Assembly: GCA_049299895.1 (NCBI GenBank)
Contig: JBAQYF010000008.1
Location: 1 to 55,031, forward strand
Source: CAIYYO01 sp049299895
GTDB taxonomy: Archaea; Altiarchaeota; Altiarchaeia; IMC4; QMZM01
Length of the DNA stretch: 55,031 bases
Direction of reading: 5' to 3'
Shown piece by piece: positions 41,293 through 48,854 of the stretch. Numbering within the stretch: position 1 is the first letter of the stretch; every line of letters starts with the position of its first letter. The notes under the pieces are model-generated. The model did not search any database, had not been told where the DNA came from, and saw only the letters and a list, made by a program, of their open reading frames with translations. Both the position numbers and the translations under genes were made by a program.

Positions 41293-41499
41293 ATGGCAGG
41301 ACCAGAAAAGAAGAAGCATCCAATATCTGAGATGGCCACTGGGAAAATACACCCAATACAGGCGATGAACAAAGCCCTCAATGAAAAAGAGAACAGAGGA
41401 TCCCCCCGGGAAGATTTCAGCATGAACAAAAACGAGCGCGAAGGAATGAAAAGAGTCCTGGAAAGCGCGGCAAAGTTCCAGCCATACAAGAAGAAATAA
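41293..41499 (+). CDS. Small hydrophilic hypothetical protein
   Basis: A 68-residue protein beginning MAGPEKKKHPISEMATGKI, rich in Lys, Glu and Asn and without a hydrophobic core. GGAGTGA at 41281-41287 is a good ribosome-binding site at proper spacing, which supports translation. It lies between tRNA-Ser with its repeat and tRNA-Ala. No family is recognised. Confidence 0.5.
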   Translation: MAGPEKKKHPISEMATGKIHPIQAMNKALNEKENRGSPREDFSMNKNEREGMKRVLESAAKFQPYKKK

Positions 41500-41511
41500 G
41501 GATTAGATAAA

Positions 41512-41585
41512 GGGCTCGTAGATCAGCTCGGTAGATCGCCCGCTTGGCGTGCGGGAGGCCTCGGGTTCGAATCCCGACGAGTCCA
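41512..41585 (+). tRNA. tRNA-Ala (GGC)
   Basis: Acceptor GGGCTCG/CGAGTCC contains the G3:U70 pair that identifies tRNA-Ala. D-arm GATC/GATC, anticodon stem CCCGC/GCGGG with loop TTGGCGT (anticodon GGC), T-arm TCGGG-TTCGAAT-CCCGA, discriminator A. Its last 16 bases and the next two recur 162 bases downstream. Confidence 0.96.
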
Positions 41586-41749
41586 CTTGAACCCCTTTTC
41601 TTTTTAAGAAAAAGAAAAGTGGTTTCATTCCCAAAAGAAAAATTGTGGGGTCTCGTAGACCCCACATGGGGTGGGTCAGGATTAACCTAAAACTGGGGAG
41701 GGGCGGTAGCCCCTCCGCGGTTTGGGTGGGCAATCCCGACGAGTCCACT
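41570..41749 (+). mobile_element. Direct repeats of the tRNA-Ala 3' end flanking a 144-base segment
   Basis: AATCCCGACGAGTCCACT occurs at 41570-41587 (within and just past tRNA-Ala) and again exactly at 41732-41749. The 144 bases between hold the palindromic repeat copy C and a third hairpin (GGAGGGGC-GGTA-GCCCCTCC, 41697-41716). Duplication of a tRNA 3' end is the att-site signature of tRNA-targeting integrases, but no integrase is present, so it may be the scar or smallest remnant of such an element. Confidence 0.5.
41588..41665 (+). repeat. tRNA-downstream double-hairpin repeat, copy C
   Basis: After tRNA-Ala lie CTTTTCTTTTT (41595-41605) paired with AAAAAGAAAAG (41609-41619), a GTTTCATTCCCAAAAG linker, then GTGGGGTCT (41645-41653) paired with AGACCCCAC (41657-41665). 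The linker and second hairpin are nearly identical to copy B after tRNA-Ser. Confidence 0.7.
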
Positions 41750-41805
41750 CCCTATCCTTTCCTATTATTTTAATATTAAACCCCTATCATAGACCATTCA
41801 TCTCT

Positions 41806-41879
41806 GGGACCGTGGGGTAGCTTGGCCATCCTTCTAGCTTGGGGTGCTAGAAACCTGAGTTCAAATCTCAGCGGTCCCA
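41806..41879 (+). tRNA. tRNA-Pro (GGG)
   Basis: Acceptor GGGACCG/CGGTCCC, anticodon stem CTAGC/GCTAG with loop TTGGGGT (anticodon GGG), and T-arm CTGAG-TTCAAAT-CTCAG. Discriminator A; no encoded CCA; no intron. Confidence 0.95.
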
Positions 41880-41880
41880 T

Positions 41881-41976
41881 TGAACCTCCTTTATGGATGC
41901 TTCACCCCCAAAATGGTTGACTGTGTCAACCATGCCCGCGCAAGCTGGCAAAGAAGGGGCAGTGCATTCGCACTGC
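41881..41976 (+). repeat. Diverged tRNA-downstream hairpin pair, copy D
   Basis: After tRNA-Pro the DNA reads TGAACC...CTTCACCCCCAAAATGG, recalling the linker of copies B and C. Hairpin ATGGTTGAC-TGT-GTCAACCAT (41913-41933) takes the place of the GGGGTCT hairpin, and a further hairpin GCAGTGC-ATTC-GCACTGC lies at 41959-41976. Kinship with the family is plausible but not certain. Confidence 0.4.
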
Positions 41977-42026
41977 TGACGATAGACATTTATTGACATA
42001 ATACGGAAAATATAATATCTTATCAT

Positions 42027-42100
42027 GCCTCTGTGGCTCAGACTGGCAGAGCGGCTGACTTGTAATCAGTAGGTCGAGGGTTCAAATCCCTCCAGAGGCT
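42027..42100 (+). tRNA. tRNA-Thr (TGT)
   Basis: Acceptor GCCTCTG/CAGAGGC, D-arm GCTC/GAGC, anticodon stem GCTGA/TCAGT with loop CTTGTAA (anticodon TGT), T-arm GAGGG-TTCAAAT-CCCTC. Discriminator T (U73), as in archaeal tRNA-Thr. A TATA-like TATAATAT lies about 17 bases upstream. Confidence 0.95.
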
Positions 42101-42239
42101 TTTTTTCTATTATAACCCTTTGTTTTGGGTTAAAAGAGAGAAGAAAGCAGGTATCTGCGTAAGAAGAATTAGAAAAAGAATTATGGGGGTTATTATTCCC
42201 CTGGGAGGCATCCGGCGTTGCGGTCTCCTTTACTGTCTT

Positions 42240-42725
42240 TTATGCATGCTCTTCAAGGGGTTCGATCGGCGATCTGAATGTGTAACTGTATTTGGAGTCC
42301 ATTTCTAATGAGTCTTCTGTCTGGCAGCAGCAGGTGTCCAGTCTTGCGGTGGGACATAGTCTTCCGCCGTATATTGATTTTACTTCGTTTCTTATCCTGC
42401 ATTCCAGTCCGTTCAGCCTGCAGTCTCCTCCTTCGTATCCTATGTTCTTGCAGTATGAGTTGCATGTCTTTTTCTTGGCGGATGTTGTCGTTGTCTTCGG
42501 CTTTGTCGTTGAAGCGGATTTTTCGATTGTCGTGGAGGTGACTTCCGTTGTTGTGGTTGTGGTCGACTCCATTGTTGTCGTGGTCGTGGCCGTCGTGGTC
42601 GTTGTTATAAGTTCTACTGTTGTTTCGTTTTCTTTGGTTGTATCGTTCTGGGCGTACGAATTCCCTAGTAGCAAAATAATCCCAAGTCCTAATATAATGT
42701 ACGTCTTTGATTTCATATATTTCAC
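42240..42725 (-). CDS. Secreted Thr-rich protein with compact 8-Cys domain
   Basis: This protein of up to 161 residues (Met1 or Met4) has a signal peptide (YIILGLGIILLLGNSYA), a mucin-like Thr tract (many TTTT runs), and a C-terminal 8-Cys domain: C-x3-C, GYEGGDC, GLEC, RLC and CCC. The spacing resembles small knottin or defensin-like folds. It is probably displayed or released at the surface. The Thr tract is likely O-glycosylated. No family is firmly recognised. It stands next to the CorA-like gene. Confidence 0.65.
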   Translation of the reverse strand: MKYMKSKTYIILGLGIILLLGNSYAQNDTTKENETTVELITTTTTATTTTTMESTTTTTTEVTSTTIEKSASTTKPKTTTTSAKKKTCNSYCKNIGYEGGDCRLNGLECRIRNEVKSIYGGRLCPTARLDTCCCQTEDSLEMDSKYSYTFRSPIEPLEEHA

Positions 42726-42784
42726 CTTGGGTTATCTATGGAAAGAAAACAATAAATAATAATAAACAGATTCGGCGGTTTTTC

Positions 42785-43876
42785 CTACCATTCCTCGTTC
42801 TTGGGCATCCATCTCTTCAGTTTGAGGACTGCAAATACAACTGCTCCTGACACCAGTGTTCCAATGGTCAGGGAATATAGCATGAATTCATGGGATATGT
42901 CGTCCCCCAGCGGCGTTCCATAGATGGTTGCCAGGGTGTTTGGCACAAGGACTGCAGTACCGATTACTGCCATCCATGTTGCGAGCCAGGCCAGCCTGTT
43001 GTTCAGCATCTGCAATTGGTTGTTGTAGATGGTCTGCAGTACCTCCAGGCCTGATGCCAGCACTTCGCTCATGTGCTCCGAGAGGCCTATCTGCTGGTTT
43101 ACGTCCGATTGGAGCATGGTTATTCTTTCGATGATCTTTTCATCGTCTGTTATTACCTCTGCATCCCCGTATCGGAGGCTGTTCACCACGTCGAGCGTGC
43201 CCCACAATGCGTTCATGTATACGATGAGTGCGTGTTTCATGTTGTATATTGCAGGACCTATCTTGTTTCTGGGGGTCTTTGGGTCCATCAGGTCTTTGTG
43301 TAGTTCGTCTGCCTGGGATTCTATTTCGCGCAGGTGGTCGAAGTTCCGGTCATTGTTCTCGTCAAGGATTCGGATAAGTGCAAGAGTCAGCGCATCCTGC
43401 CACAGCACGTTCGTGGGGATCTTTCTTAGGAAGGTGTCTGCGTATCTTGAAAATCTGACGAGCCTTATGACTTCGGTCCCTGCCATTGTGAGTATCAGGC
43501 CTTTGCGCATCAGGACAATGAGCGGGTAGACCTGCACTTCCAGATTTTTTACAGTGACCGCAGGGACGAGCAGTGCAAGTTCCACGTCGTTGTCTATGTA
43601 TTCTGAATAACCCGTTCCTTCGAGTAATTTTCCTACAAGGCCACCCGTGAATCCAAGGGACGTAGCCACTTCGTCGCCCTTTATCTTGAGGTCGTCTACC
43701 AGGTAGTTTATCCAGGCTATTTTCGCGTTGTCAAGAATTGTTTTTAGTTCGGCGGTCGAGTTGTATTCCACCCTTGTGCATTCTCCCGTTTGCATCAGCG
43801 CGGCGCAGAATTGGGCGTGACTTACCTGTCCGCGTGGCATGCTTTTCGGGGCTTGGATCTCTTTTTCGTCTGTCAT
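42785..43876 (-). CDS. CorA-like membrane protein lacking the GMN motif
   Basis: This 363-residue protein has the CorA build: an N-terminal alpha/beta domain, long helices (ILDENNDRNFDHLREIESQADELHK; IIERITMLQSDVNQQIGLSEHM) and two C-terminal transmembrane segments (ATWMAVIGTAVLVPNTLATIYG; MLYSLTIGTLVSGAVVFAVL). The selectivity motif YGMN, invariant in CorA Mg/Co channels, here reads YGTPLG. It may therefore carry a different ion or serve another role, such as ZntB-like transport. Standard CorA function should not be assumed. Confidence 0.78.
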   Translation of the reverse strand: MTDEKEIQAPKSMPRGQVSHAQFCAALMQTGECTRVEYNSTAELKTILDNAKIAWINYLVDDLKIKGDEVATSLGFTGGLVGKLLEGTGYSEYIDNDVELALLVPAVTVKNLEVQVYPLIVLMRKGLILTMAGTEVIRLVRFSRYADTFLRKIPTNVLWQDALTLALIRILDENNDRNFDHLREIESQADELHKDLMDPKTPRNKIGPAIYNMKHALIVYMNALWGTLDVVNSLRYGDAEVITDDEKIIERITMLQSDVNQQIGLSEHMSEVLASGLEVLQTIYNNQLQMLNNRLAWLATWMAVIGTAVLVPNTLATIYGTPLGDDISHEFMLYSLTIGTLVSGAVVFAVLKLKRWMPKNEEW

Positions 43877-43963
43877 TTTCTTTTTCTTGGGTGGGATGGG
43901 ATTCTGAAATCGTGTGTTTTTTTAAGAATGCGTTGACCGGAAGGTACCCCCATTAAGAATCAG

Positions 43964-44359
43964 TTATCTTACCAGTTTTATGCTCTTTGGGAGTTTTACT
44001 CTGTATCTGCCCTGGTGCGGCTCCAGTTCAAGGAGGTGTTCTTTTTTGCATATGGGGCATATTACTTTGTGGTCGAGGACCGCTATTTTTGCGTTGTGTT
44101 CGAATTCGCCGACGCATTTACCGCAGCGGAACATAAATTTTTTGTGTATGACTGCGGGATTATCCGTTGTCTGTACTCCGCACATGTTCAATGAGAGCTT
44201 GTCTCTCAGCTTCCGTATGTCCTGTTCTATGAGTATGGATTTGCCTTTGGTCTGGGCGAGTTCCTTTTGTATCCTCTTGAGCTCTTTGTCCGAGATGCTT
44301 GCGGGCGCGGCCTTTTTCGTTTTGTTATCCTTTGATTCAGCGATTTTTTTTGCAGCCAT
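43964..44359 (-). CDS. Coiled-coil Zn-ribbon protein, unknown
   Basis: This 131-residue protein has a Lys/Ala-rich start, a coiled-coil stretch (SDKELKRIQKELAQTKGKSILIEQDIRKLRDKL) and a C-terminal zinc ribbon with CGKC and CPIC (FRCGKCVGEFEHN... VICPICKKEHLL). The ribbon suggests nucleic-acid or protein binding. No known family comes to mind. It diverges from the AMP phosphorylase gene across a 119-base promoter region with TATA-like boxes. Confidence 0.7.
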   Translation of the reverse strand: MAAKKIAESKDNKTKKAAPASISDKELKRIQKELAQTKGKSILIEQDIRKLRDKLSLNMCGVQTTDNPAVIHKKFMFRCGKCVGEFEHNAKIAVLDHKVICPICKKEHLLELEPHQGRYRVKLPKSIKLVR

Positions 44360-44478
44360 TATTTTCTCCGAAGATGTGCATGGACGAGGTGAGCAGTCTC
44401 CGAATAATCATTGGTTAAATAGATATATAAATCTCATACTATATAGGTATATACCATAGTTTTTGCTTTCTGTAGAAA

Positions 44479-45981
44479 ATGAAATTTACGATCAAGATCT
44501 GGCCTATTGAAGCCGGAAGGCCTATTGCCATATTGAACCACGAAGACGCGAAAGGACTGGGTCTGTACGTATCAGACCGCATCGAGTTGTCCTACAACAG
44601 CTCATCGACTGTCGCATTGATAGACATTAGCAAGACCTTTGTTTCCGAGGGCATAATTGCGGTTTCCAAGGAAGTGGTCGATATTCTCGGAGTAAACGAA
44701 GGCGTCAAGGTAGACGTTCACATTGCAAAGAGGCCCCAGTCGGTCGATTCCATAAAGAAGAAGATTCGCGGAGAAATTCTCTCCTCCGAGGAAATCAAGT
44801 CCGTTATCCAGGATATCGTCGACAACAACCTGAGCGACATAGAGCTTTCTGCATTCGTTACTGCCGGTTACATAAACGGCTACAACATGGATGAGGTGGT
44901 AGGCCTTACGAATTCCATGGTTGAGACCGGTCAGCAGATAGACTTCGGAGACGACATAGTCGACAAACACTGCATAGGGGGCGTTGCCGGGAACAGGACC
45001 ACGCTTATAATCGTTCCGATAATCGCTGCGGCAGGGCTTACTATCCCAAAAACAAGTTCGAGAGCTATCACTTCGCCTGCGGGTACTGCGGATACCATGG
45101 AAGTACTTGCCAAGGTGGAATTCAAGATAGACGAGTTAAAGGACATCGTGAATAAGGTCGGAGGATGCATCATCTGGGGAGGGGCGCTTAATCTTGCGCC
45201 TGCGGACGACAAGATAATACGCGCGGAGTACCCGTTATCCATAGATCCCGAGGGTCAGGTTCTTGCCAGCGTCATGGCCAAGAAGAAGTCTGTCGGTTCT
45301 GATTATGTTCTCGTGGACATCCCGGTTGGAAAAGGCGCTAAAGTAGCAGACAATGGATCTGCGTCAGAGCTGGCCCAGAAATTCATAGAATTGGGGAAAC
45401 GGCTGAACATATACGTTGAATGTTTGATAACTGACGGCACAGCTCCTATAGGTGCAGGCATCGGCCCTGCGCTTGAAGCCCGCGACTGCTTGCTCGTACT
45501 GGACGGCAAGGGGCCAAGCGACCTTATGAATAAATCCCTGGACCTGTCGGGAATACTGCTGGAGCTTTCAGGGAGCGTCAAGAAAGGCCATGGGCGGGGT
45601 GTAGCAGAAAAGCTCCTCTCATCAGGGAAGGCCAAAAAGAAGATGATGGAGATAATAGATGCTCAGGGAGGGAATTCGAACATAAAACCAGACGACATAA
45701 AGCTCGGCGACAAGAAGCATACCTTTAAGGCCAATTGCAAGGGACGCATACGTTTTATCGACAACAAAAAGATTTCTATGGTTGCACGAGCGGCCGGAGC
45801 GCCCAAAGATCAGGCTGCGGGCGTTTATCTGCATGTCAATGTGGGAGACTGCGTCAAAGTAGGAGATCCCCTGTTCACATTGTATTCCCAAGGGAATGGG
45901 AAGATAGAAGAAGCTCTTAAGATAGCTGAAAGGGTGCAGCCGATAAACATAGGGGGGGTTATCCTGGACACGTTGACCTAA
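44479..45981 (+). CDS. deoA: AMP phosphorylase
   Basis: This 500-residue protein is the archaeal AMP/thymidine phosphorylase type: an N-terminal extra domain, then CIGGVAGNRTTLIIVPIIAAAGLTIPKTSSRAITSPAGTAD in the core, and C-terminal HVNVGDCVKVGDPLFTLYS. In archaea it splits AMP (and other NMPs) with phosphate into base and ribose-1,5-bisphosphate. That product normally goes to R15P isomerase and type III RubisCO; neither is in the window. It is expected to be cytoplasmic. Confidence 0.92.
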   Translation: MKFTIKIWPIEAGRPIAILNHEDAKGLGLYVSDRIELSYNSSSTVALIDISKTFVSEGIIAVSKEVVDILGVNEGVKVDVHIAKRPQSVDSIKKKIRGEILSSEEIKSVIQDIVDNNLSDIELSAFVTAGYINGYNMDEVVGLTNSMVETGQQIDFGDDIVDKHCIGGVAGNRTTLIIVPIIAAAGLTIPKTSSRAITSPAGTADTMEVLAKVEFKIDELKDIVNKVGGCIIWGGALNLAPADDKIIRAEYPLSIDPEGQVLASVMAKKKSVGSDYVLVDIPVGKGAKVADNGSASELAQKFIELGKRLNIYVECLITDGTAPIGAGIGPALEARDCLLVLDGKGPSDLMNKSLDLSGILLELSGSVKKGHGRGVAEKLLSSGKAKKKMMEIIDAQGGNSNIKPDDIKLGDKKHTFKANCKGRIRFIDNKKISMVARAAGAPKDQAAGVYLHVNVGDCVKVGDPLFTLYSQGNGKIEEALKIAERVQPINIGGVILDTLT

Positions 45982-45986
45982 AGAGA

Positions 45987-46448
45987 TCAGGCTTCAACTG
46001 TTCCCTGCAGCGTTCCCGAGCTTCTGAAAATAGTCCCCGGACCAGTGCGGTTATCCCAGTATGTTATTGTAAGAAGTATGTTGTAGGCGTTTCCCTGGTT
46101 TTCTCCAGTGGAAACCTGACTCTGCCAGCCGAATATCTGCCCAGCAGTCAGTACCTGGGTAACAGGAAAAGGAGCTGAATACCCTTGAGTGGTGACAATT
46201 ATTTCCGTGACGTTTATGTTTCCGTCGATTATGTTGTTCTGGAGAGAAAGTATGAGCGTTCCATTGCTCTTATATGAAAAGTCGGCAGGCATGACGCCCC
46301 AGAAACCCATATATGTCGCCTTGGTTCCGCTGGTAGGAGTGAATATCCCCCACTGCCATAGTACTACCATGACTACGCCTATCACTAATATGGCCCAGCC
46401 GTAAGTCATCAAGAATTCGAGCGAGGCCTGGCCTCTGGTTTTTCTCAT
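45987..46448 (-). CDS. Class III signal peptide (type IV pilin-like) protein
   Basis: This 153-residue protein has a short basic leader (MRKTRG), QASLEFLMTYGWAILVIGVV, and a beta-rich extracellular part. QASLEFL matches the class III signal (Q-x-S-x-E-x-x-x-L) cut by EppA-like prepilin peptidases, and the following helix builds pilus-like filaments. Many small archaea encode such proteins with MTYGWAILVI after the signal. It is probably a minor pilin or adhesin. It ends 6 bases from the convergent AMP phosphorylase gene. Confidence 0.88.
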   Translation of the reverse strand: MRKTRGQASLEFLMTYGWAILVIGVVMVVLWQWGIFTPTSGTKATYMGFWGVMPADFSYKSNGTLILSLQNNIIDGNINVTEIIVTTQGYSAPFPVTQVLTAGQIFGWQSQVSTGENQGNAYNILLTITYWDNRTGPGTIFRSSGTLQGTVEA

Positions 46449-46482
46449 TTTGATGTGTTTGTTAAATAATTCCCGGGGAAGG

Positions 46483-46998
46483 TTAAATACTTTTAACTAT
46501 GGCCGAGACTATGCTTACTATCTCTTCTACTGTGAACCTTTTGGTGTTTATGATAAGATCATATACTGCTCTATCGTCCAGGTCTATCTTATAGATGTCT
46601 TTGTATCTCTTCTTTTCGCTTTCCTCTCTTTTGATTATGTCTTTTTTTGCTCTTGTCTCCGTGGTCTTTTCTCTTTTTGCGACCCTTTGCGCCCTAACTT
46701 CCAGGGGCGCGTCCAGCCACAGGCGTAGGTTCGCGTCCAGCATGTAGGCTGATAGGCGTCCGTCTACGACAGAGTTCCCATTGTGGCACATGCTCTTCTG
46801 TTTTCGGTCTATCTCCTTGTCTATGGATGGATTATCCTCGGCGTATTTTGAGAACTCAAGAATGTCCATTTCCTTCTCTTTTGCCATCTCCCTCATGATC
46901 TTTCCTACGGAGACGTGTTGCATGTTGAACGTTCGCGATATCTCGGCCGCAAGCGTGGTCTTTCCCGAGCCGATGGACCCGCCTATAGTAATAATCAT
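46483..46998 (-). CDS. cmk: Archaeal-type CMP kinase
   Basis: This 171-residue protein has P-loop GSIGSGKT (7-14), GRLSAYMLDANLRLWLDAPLEVRAQRVAKRE, and the KKDIIKREESEKKRY lid region, the pattern of archaeal cytidylate kinase. It phosphorylates CMP and dCMP with ATP. Its start lies just 1 base after the stop of the DapL-type gene, so the two are co-transcribed. Confidence 0.93.
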   Translation of the reverse strand: MIITIGGSIGSGKTTLAAEISRTFNMQHVSVGKIMREMAKEKEMDILEFSKYAEDNPSIDKEIDRKQKSMCHNGNSVVDGRLSAYMLDANLRLWLDAPLEVRAQRVAKREKTTETRAKKDIIKREESEKKRYKDIYKIDLDDRAVYDLIINTKRFTVEEIVSIVSAIVKSI

Positions 46999-46999
46999 T

Positions 47000-48166
47000 T
47001 TAGTTGATCTCCAGTTTTTTCAATCTCTGCAAGACTTCCTCCAGCCTCTCCTTGGGCTGGGTGAGCGCGCATCTTACATATCCTTCGCCGTATTTTCCAA
47101 AGCCTGTCCCGGGAGTCATAACGACCCCTGTCTTATCAAGCATCTCTCCTGCGAATTTGACTGATGATTTGTATTTCTTCGGTATCGGAAACCACAGGTA
47201 GAACGTAGCCTTCGGTTTCGCAACATTGAATCCCAGGTCGTTCAATCCGTCGACCATGATGTCCCTTCTGTCCTGGAAGACCTTGCTGTGGTTTGCGATG
47301 GAATCCTGCGGTCCGGTAAGCGCTTCGATCCCTGCTTCCTGCACTGCCTGGAAAGCGCCGGAGTCTATGTTCTCCTTTATCTTCCCCAGGCCCGATATGA
47401 CTTCGGGGTTCCCTACCACAAAGCCGATGCGCCATCCTGTCATGTTGTACGTCTTAGACAGGGAATGGAATTCTACCCCGACTTCCTTTGCCCCGGGAAC
47501 TTCCAAAAAGCTCGGAGCCTTGTATCCGTCATAAGCCATCTCGGAATACGGAGCGTCATGGCATACTATTATGTCGTTATCCTTTGCAAAATCCACTGTT
47601 TCCTTAAAGAACTTTTTATCGGCTACCGCAGCCGTCGGATTATTCGGATAGTTAATGAACAAAAGCTTTGCCTTCTTTGCGGTAGTTCTGTCCAGGGCAG
47701 AGTAATCCGGCAGGAAAGCATTTTCCTCCAAAAGGGGCATCTCTACCGGCTTTCCGTCCGCAAGTATCGTGCCGACACGGTATACCGGATAGCCCGGATC
47801 CGTGAACAGGACGACATCTCCGGGATTTACGAATGCAAGCGGTATGTGAGCTATCCCCTCCTTTGAGCCGATCAGCGCAAGGACTTCTTTTCCGGCATCC
47901 AAGGGCACATTAAAGCGCTTCTTATACCACTTTGCCGCAGCCTCCCGGAATGTAGTCATCCCTGCATAAGAAGGATATCTGTGATTCCTGGGATCGTGCG
48001 CTGCCTTACAAAGCCGGTCGATGATATTCCCCGGAGTCGGGATGTCCGGGTCGCCTATGCCCAGGCTTATCACGTCCACGCCTTCTGACTTCTTTTTTTC
48101 GATGGCCCGGTCGACCTCCGCAAAAAGATAAGGAGGTATTTGATCTATCCGTTTCGAGTATTCCAT
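47000..48166 (-). CDS. dapL: LL-diaminopimelate aminotransferase-like PLP enzyme
   Basis: The 388-residue protein begins MEYSKRIDQIPPYLFAEVDR and has the class I/II aminotransferase fold. The PLP lysine is Lys238 in HSLSKTYNMTGWRIGF, and NYPNNPT and GIGDPDIPTP are further motifs. These fit DapL, which makes LL-diaminopimelate in one step for lysine. Close relatives use other amino acids, so the substrate is likely, not proven. The frame extends to 48382 through a decayed gene, so Met at 48166 is chosen. Confidence 0.87.
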   Translation of the reverse strand: MEYSKRIDQIPPYLFAEVDRAIEKKKSEGVDVISLGIGDPDIPTPGNIIDRLCKAAHDPRNHRYPSYAGMTTFREAAAKWYKKRFNVPLDAGKEVLALIGSKEGIAHIPLAFVNPGDVVLFTDPGYPVYRVGTILADGKPVEMPLLEENAFLPDYSALDRTTAKKAKLLFINYPNNPTAAVADKKFFKETVDFAKDNDIIVCHDAPYSEMAYDGYKAPSFLEVPGAKEVGVEFHSLSKTYNMTGWRIGFVVGNPEVISGLGKIKENIDSGAFQAVQEAGIEALTGPQDSIANHSKVFQDRRDIMVDGLNDLGFNVAKPKATFYLWFPIPKKYKSSVKFAGEMLDKTGVVMTPGTGFGKYGEGYVRCALTQPKERLEEVLQRLKKLEIN

Positions 48167-48216
48167 TTTTCCCTTGTTGTCCTTAATGTAATAACTATCT
48201 TTAATTAGGATTGGCG

Positions 48217-48853
48217 CTATAAATCCCCCACGTTGAGCCTCTCCCATATCTCTGCGCATATGTCTGCCGTATGGTCGACTTTTTCTATTATTGCCGAGTC
48301 GCTCGTAAGAGCTATCCTGTTTAGTTCCTTTATTTCGTGGTCCGCGCACCATCCTATTGATTCCGTGTTTCTTCAGTTCCAATCTTTTGTATTCTGCAAG
48401 CTCTCCGCTCCTTGTTATCCGGGAGTCGAGGATGAAAGGACTGTGCGCGGATTATATTATGAGATGACTCCGATGATCGCCGCAAGAGAATCCCCGGATT
48501 TTTCCGTGAACCTGTAGCTGGAAAAGACCGCTGAAATATCCCTGAGAAATCCGTTCATCCCTATAACGATTTTCTTGCTGCAAAGAATGGACCCAACAGT
48601 TACGATTACATTATATGCGTCAAACACTATGTCTTTTCCTTTTATCTCCAACGGGGGGATCCGCCTGGCCCGGTGGTCTTTTATCTCCCTTTAAGAAAAA
48701 ACATACCTGACAAGACAGTTCCTCTGGACCTTCCCCGGTTCGTAATGGTTGACTGCAAGATTCAGGGCGGTCTTTCTGGAACAATCCCTGTCCAAAAGAT
48801 GGAAAATATCCTCCGCCGCTTTTACAATAATGTCATCGCGCGGCTTTTTTCAT
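48217..48853 (-). pseudogene. Decayed DUF434 family gene
   Basis: Pieces of one DUF434-like protein lie in order in shifting frames. ATG 48853 is followed by an A-run frameshift. Then come DDIIVKAAEDIFHLLDR and YEPGKVQRN, a TAA, KGKDIVFDAYNVIVTVGS and GMNGFLRDISAVFSSYRF. After another break the frame reads ILDSRITRSGELAEYKRLEL, and after a third shift LTSDSAIIEKVDH to a TAG at 48217. At least three frameshifts and one in-frame stop are needed, so no functional protein is made unless the sequence has errors. It lies between cimA and dapL on their strand. Confidence 0.8.
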
Positions 48854-48854
48854 A

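Noticed and set aside
41503..41748. Minus-strand frames over the tRNA cluster such as the one reading SGFEPEASRTP.
   Set aside because: They are antisense translations of the tRNA T-arm and repeats, a common artefact.
48167..48382. N-terminal extension of the DapL-type protein to 48382.
   Set aside because: Those codons are the 3' part of the decayed DUF434 gene read in another frame, and aminotransferases begin at the Met at 48166.
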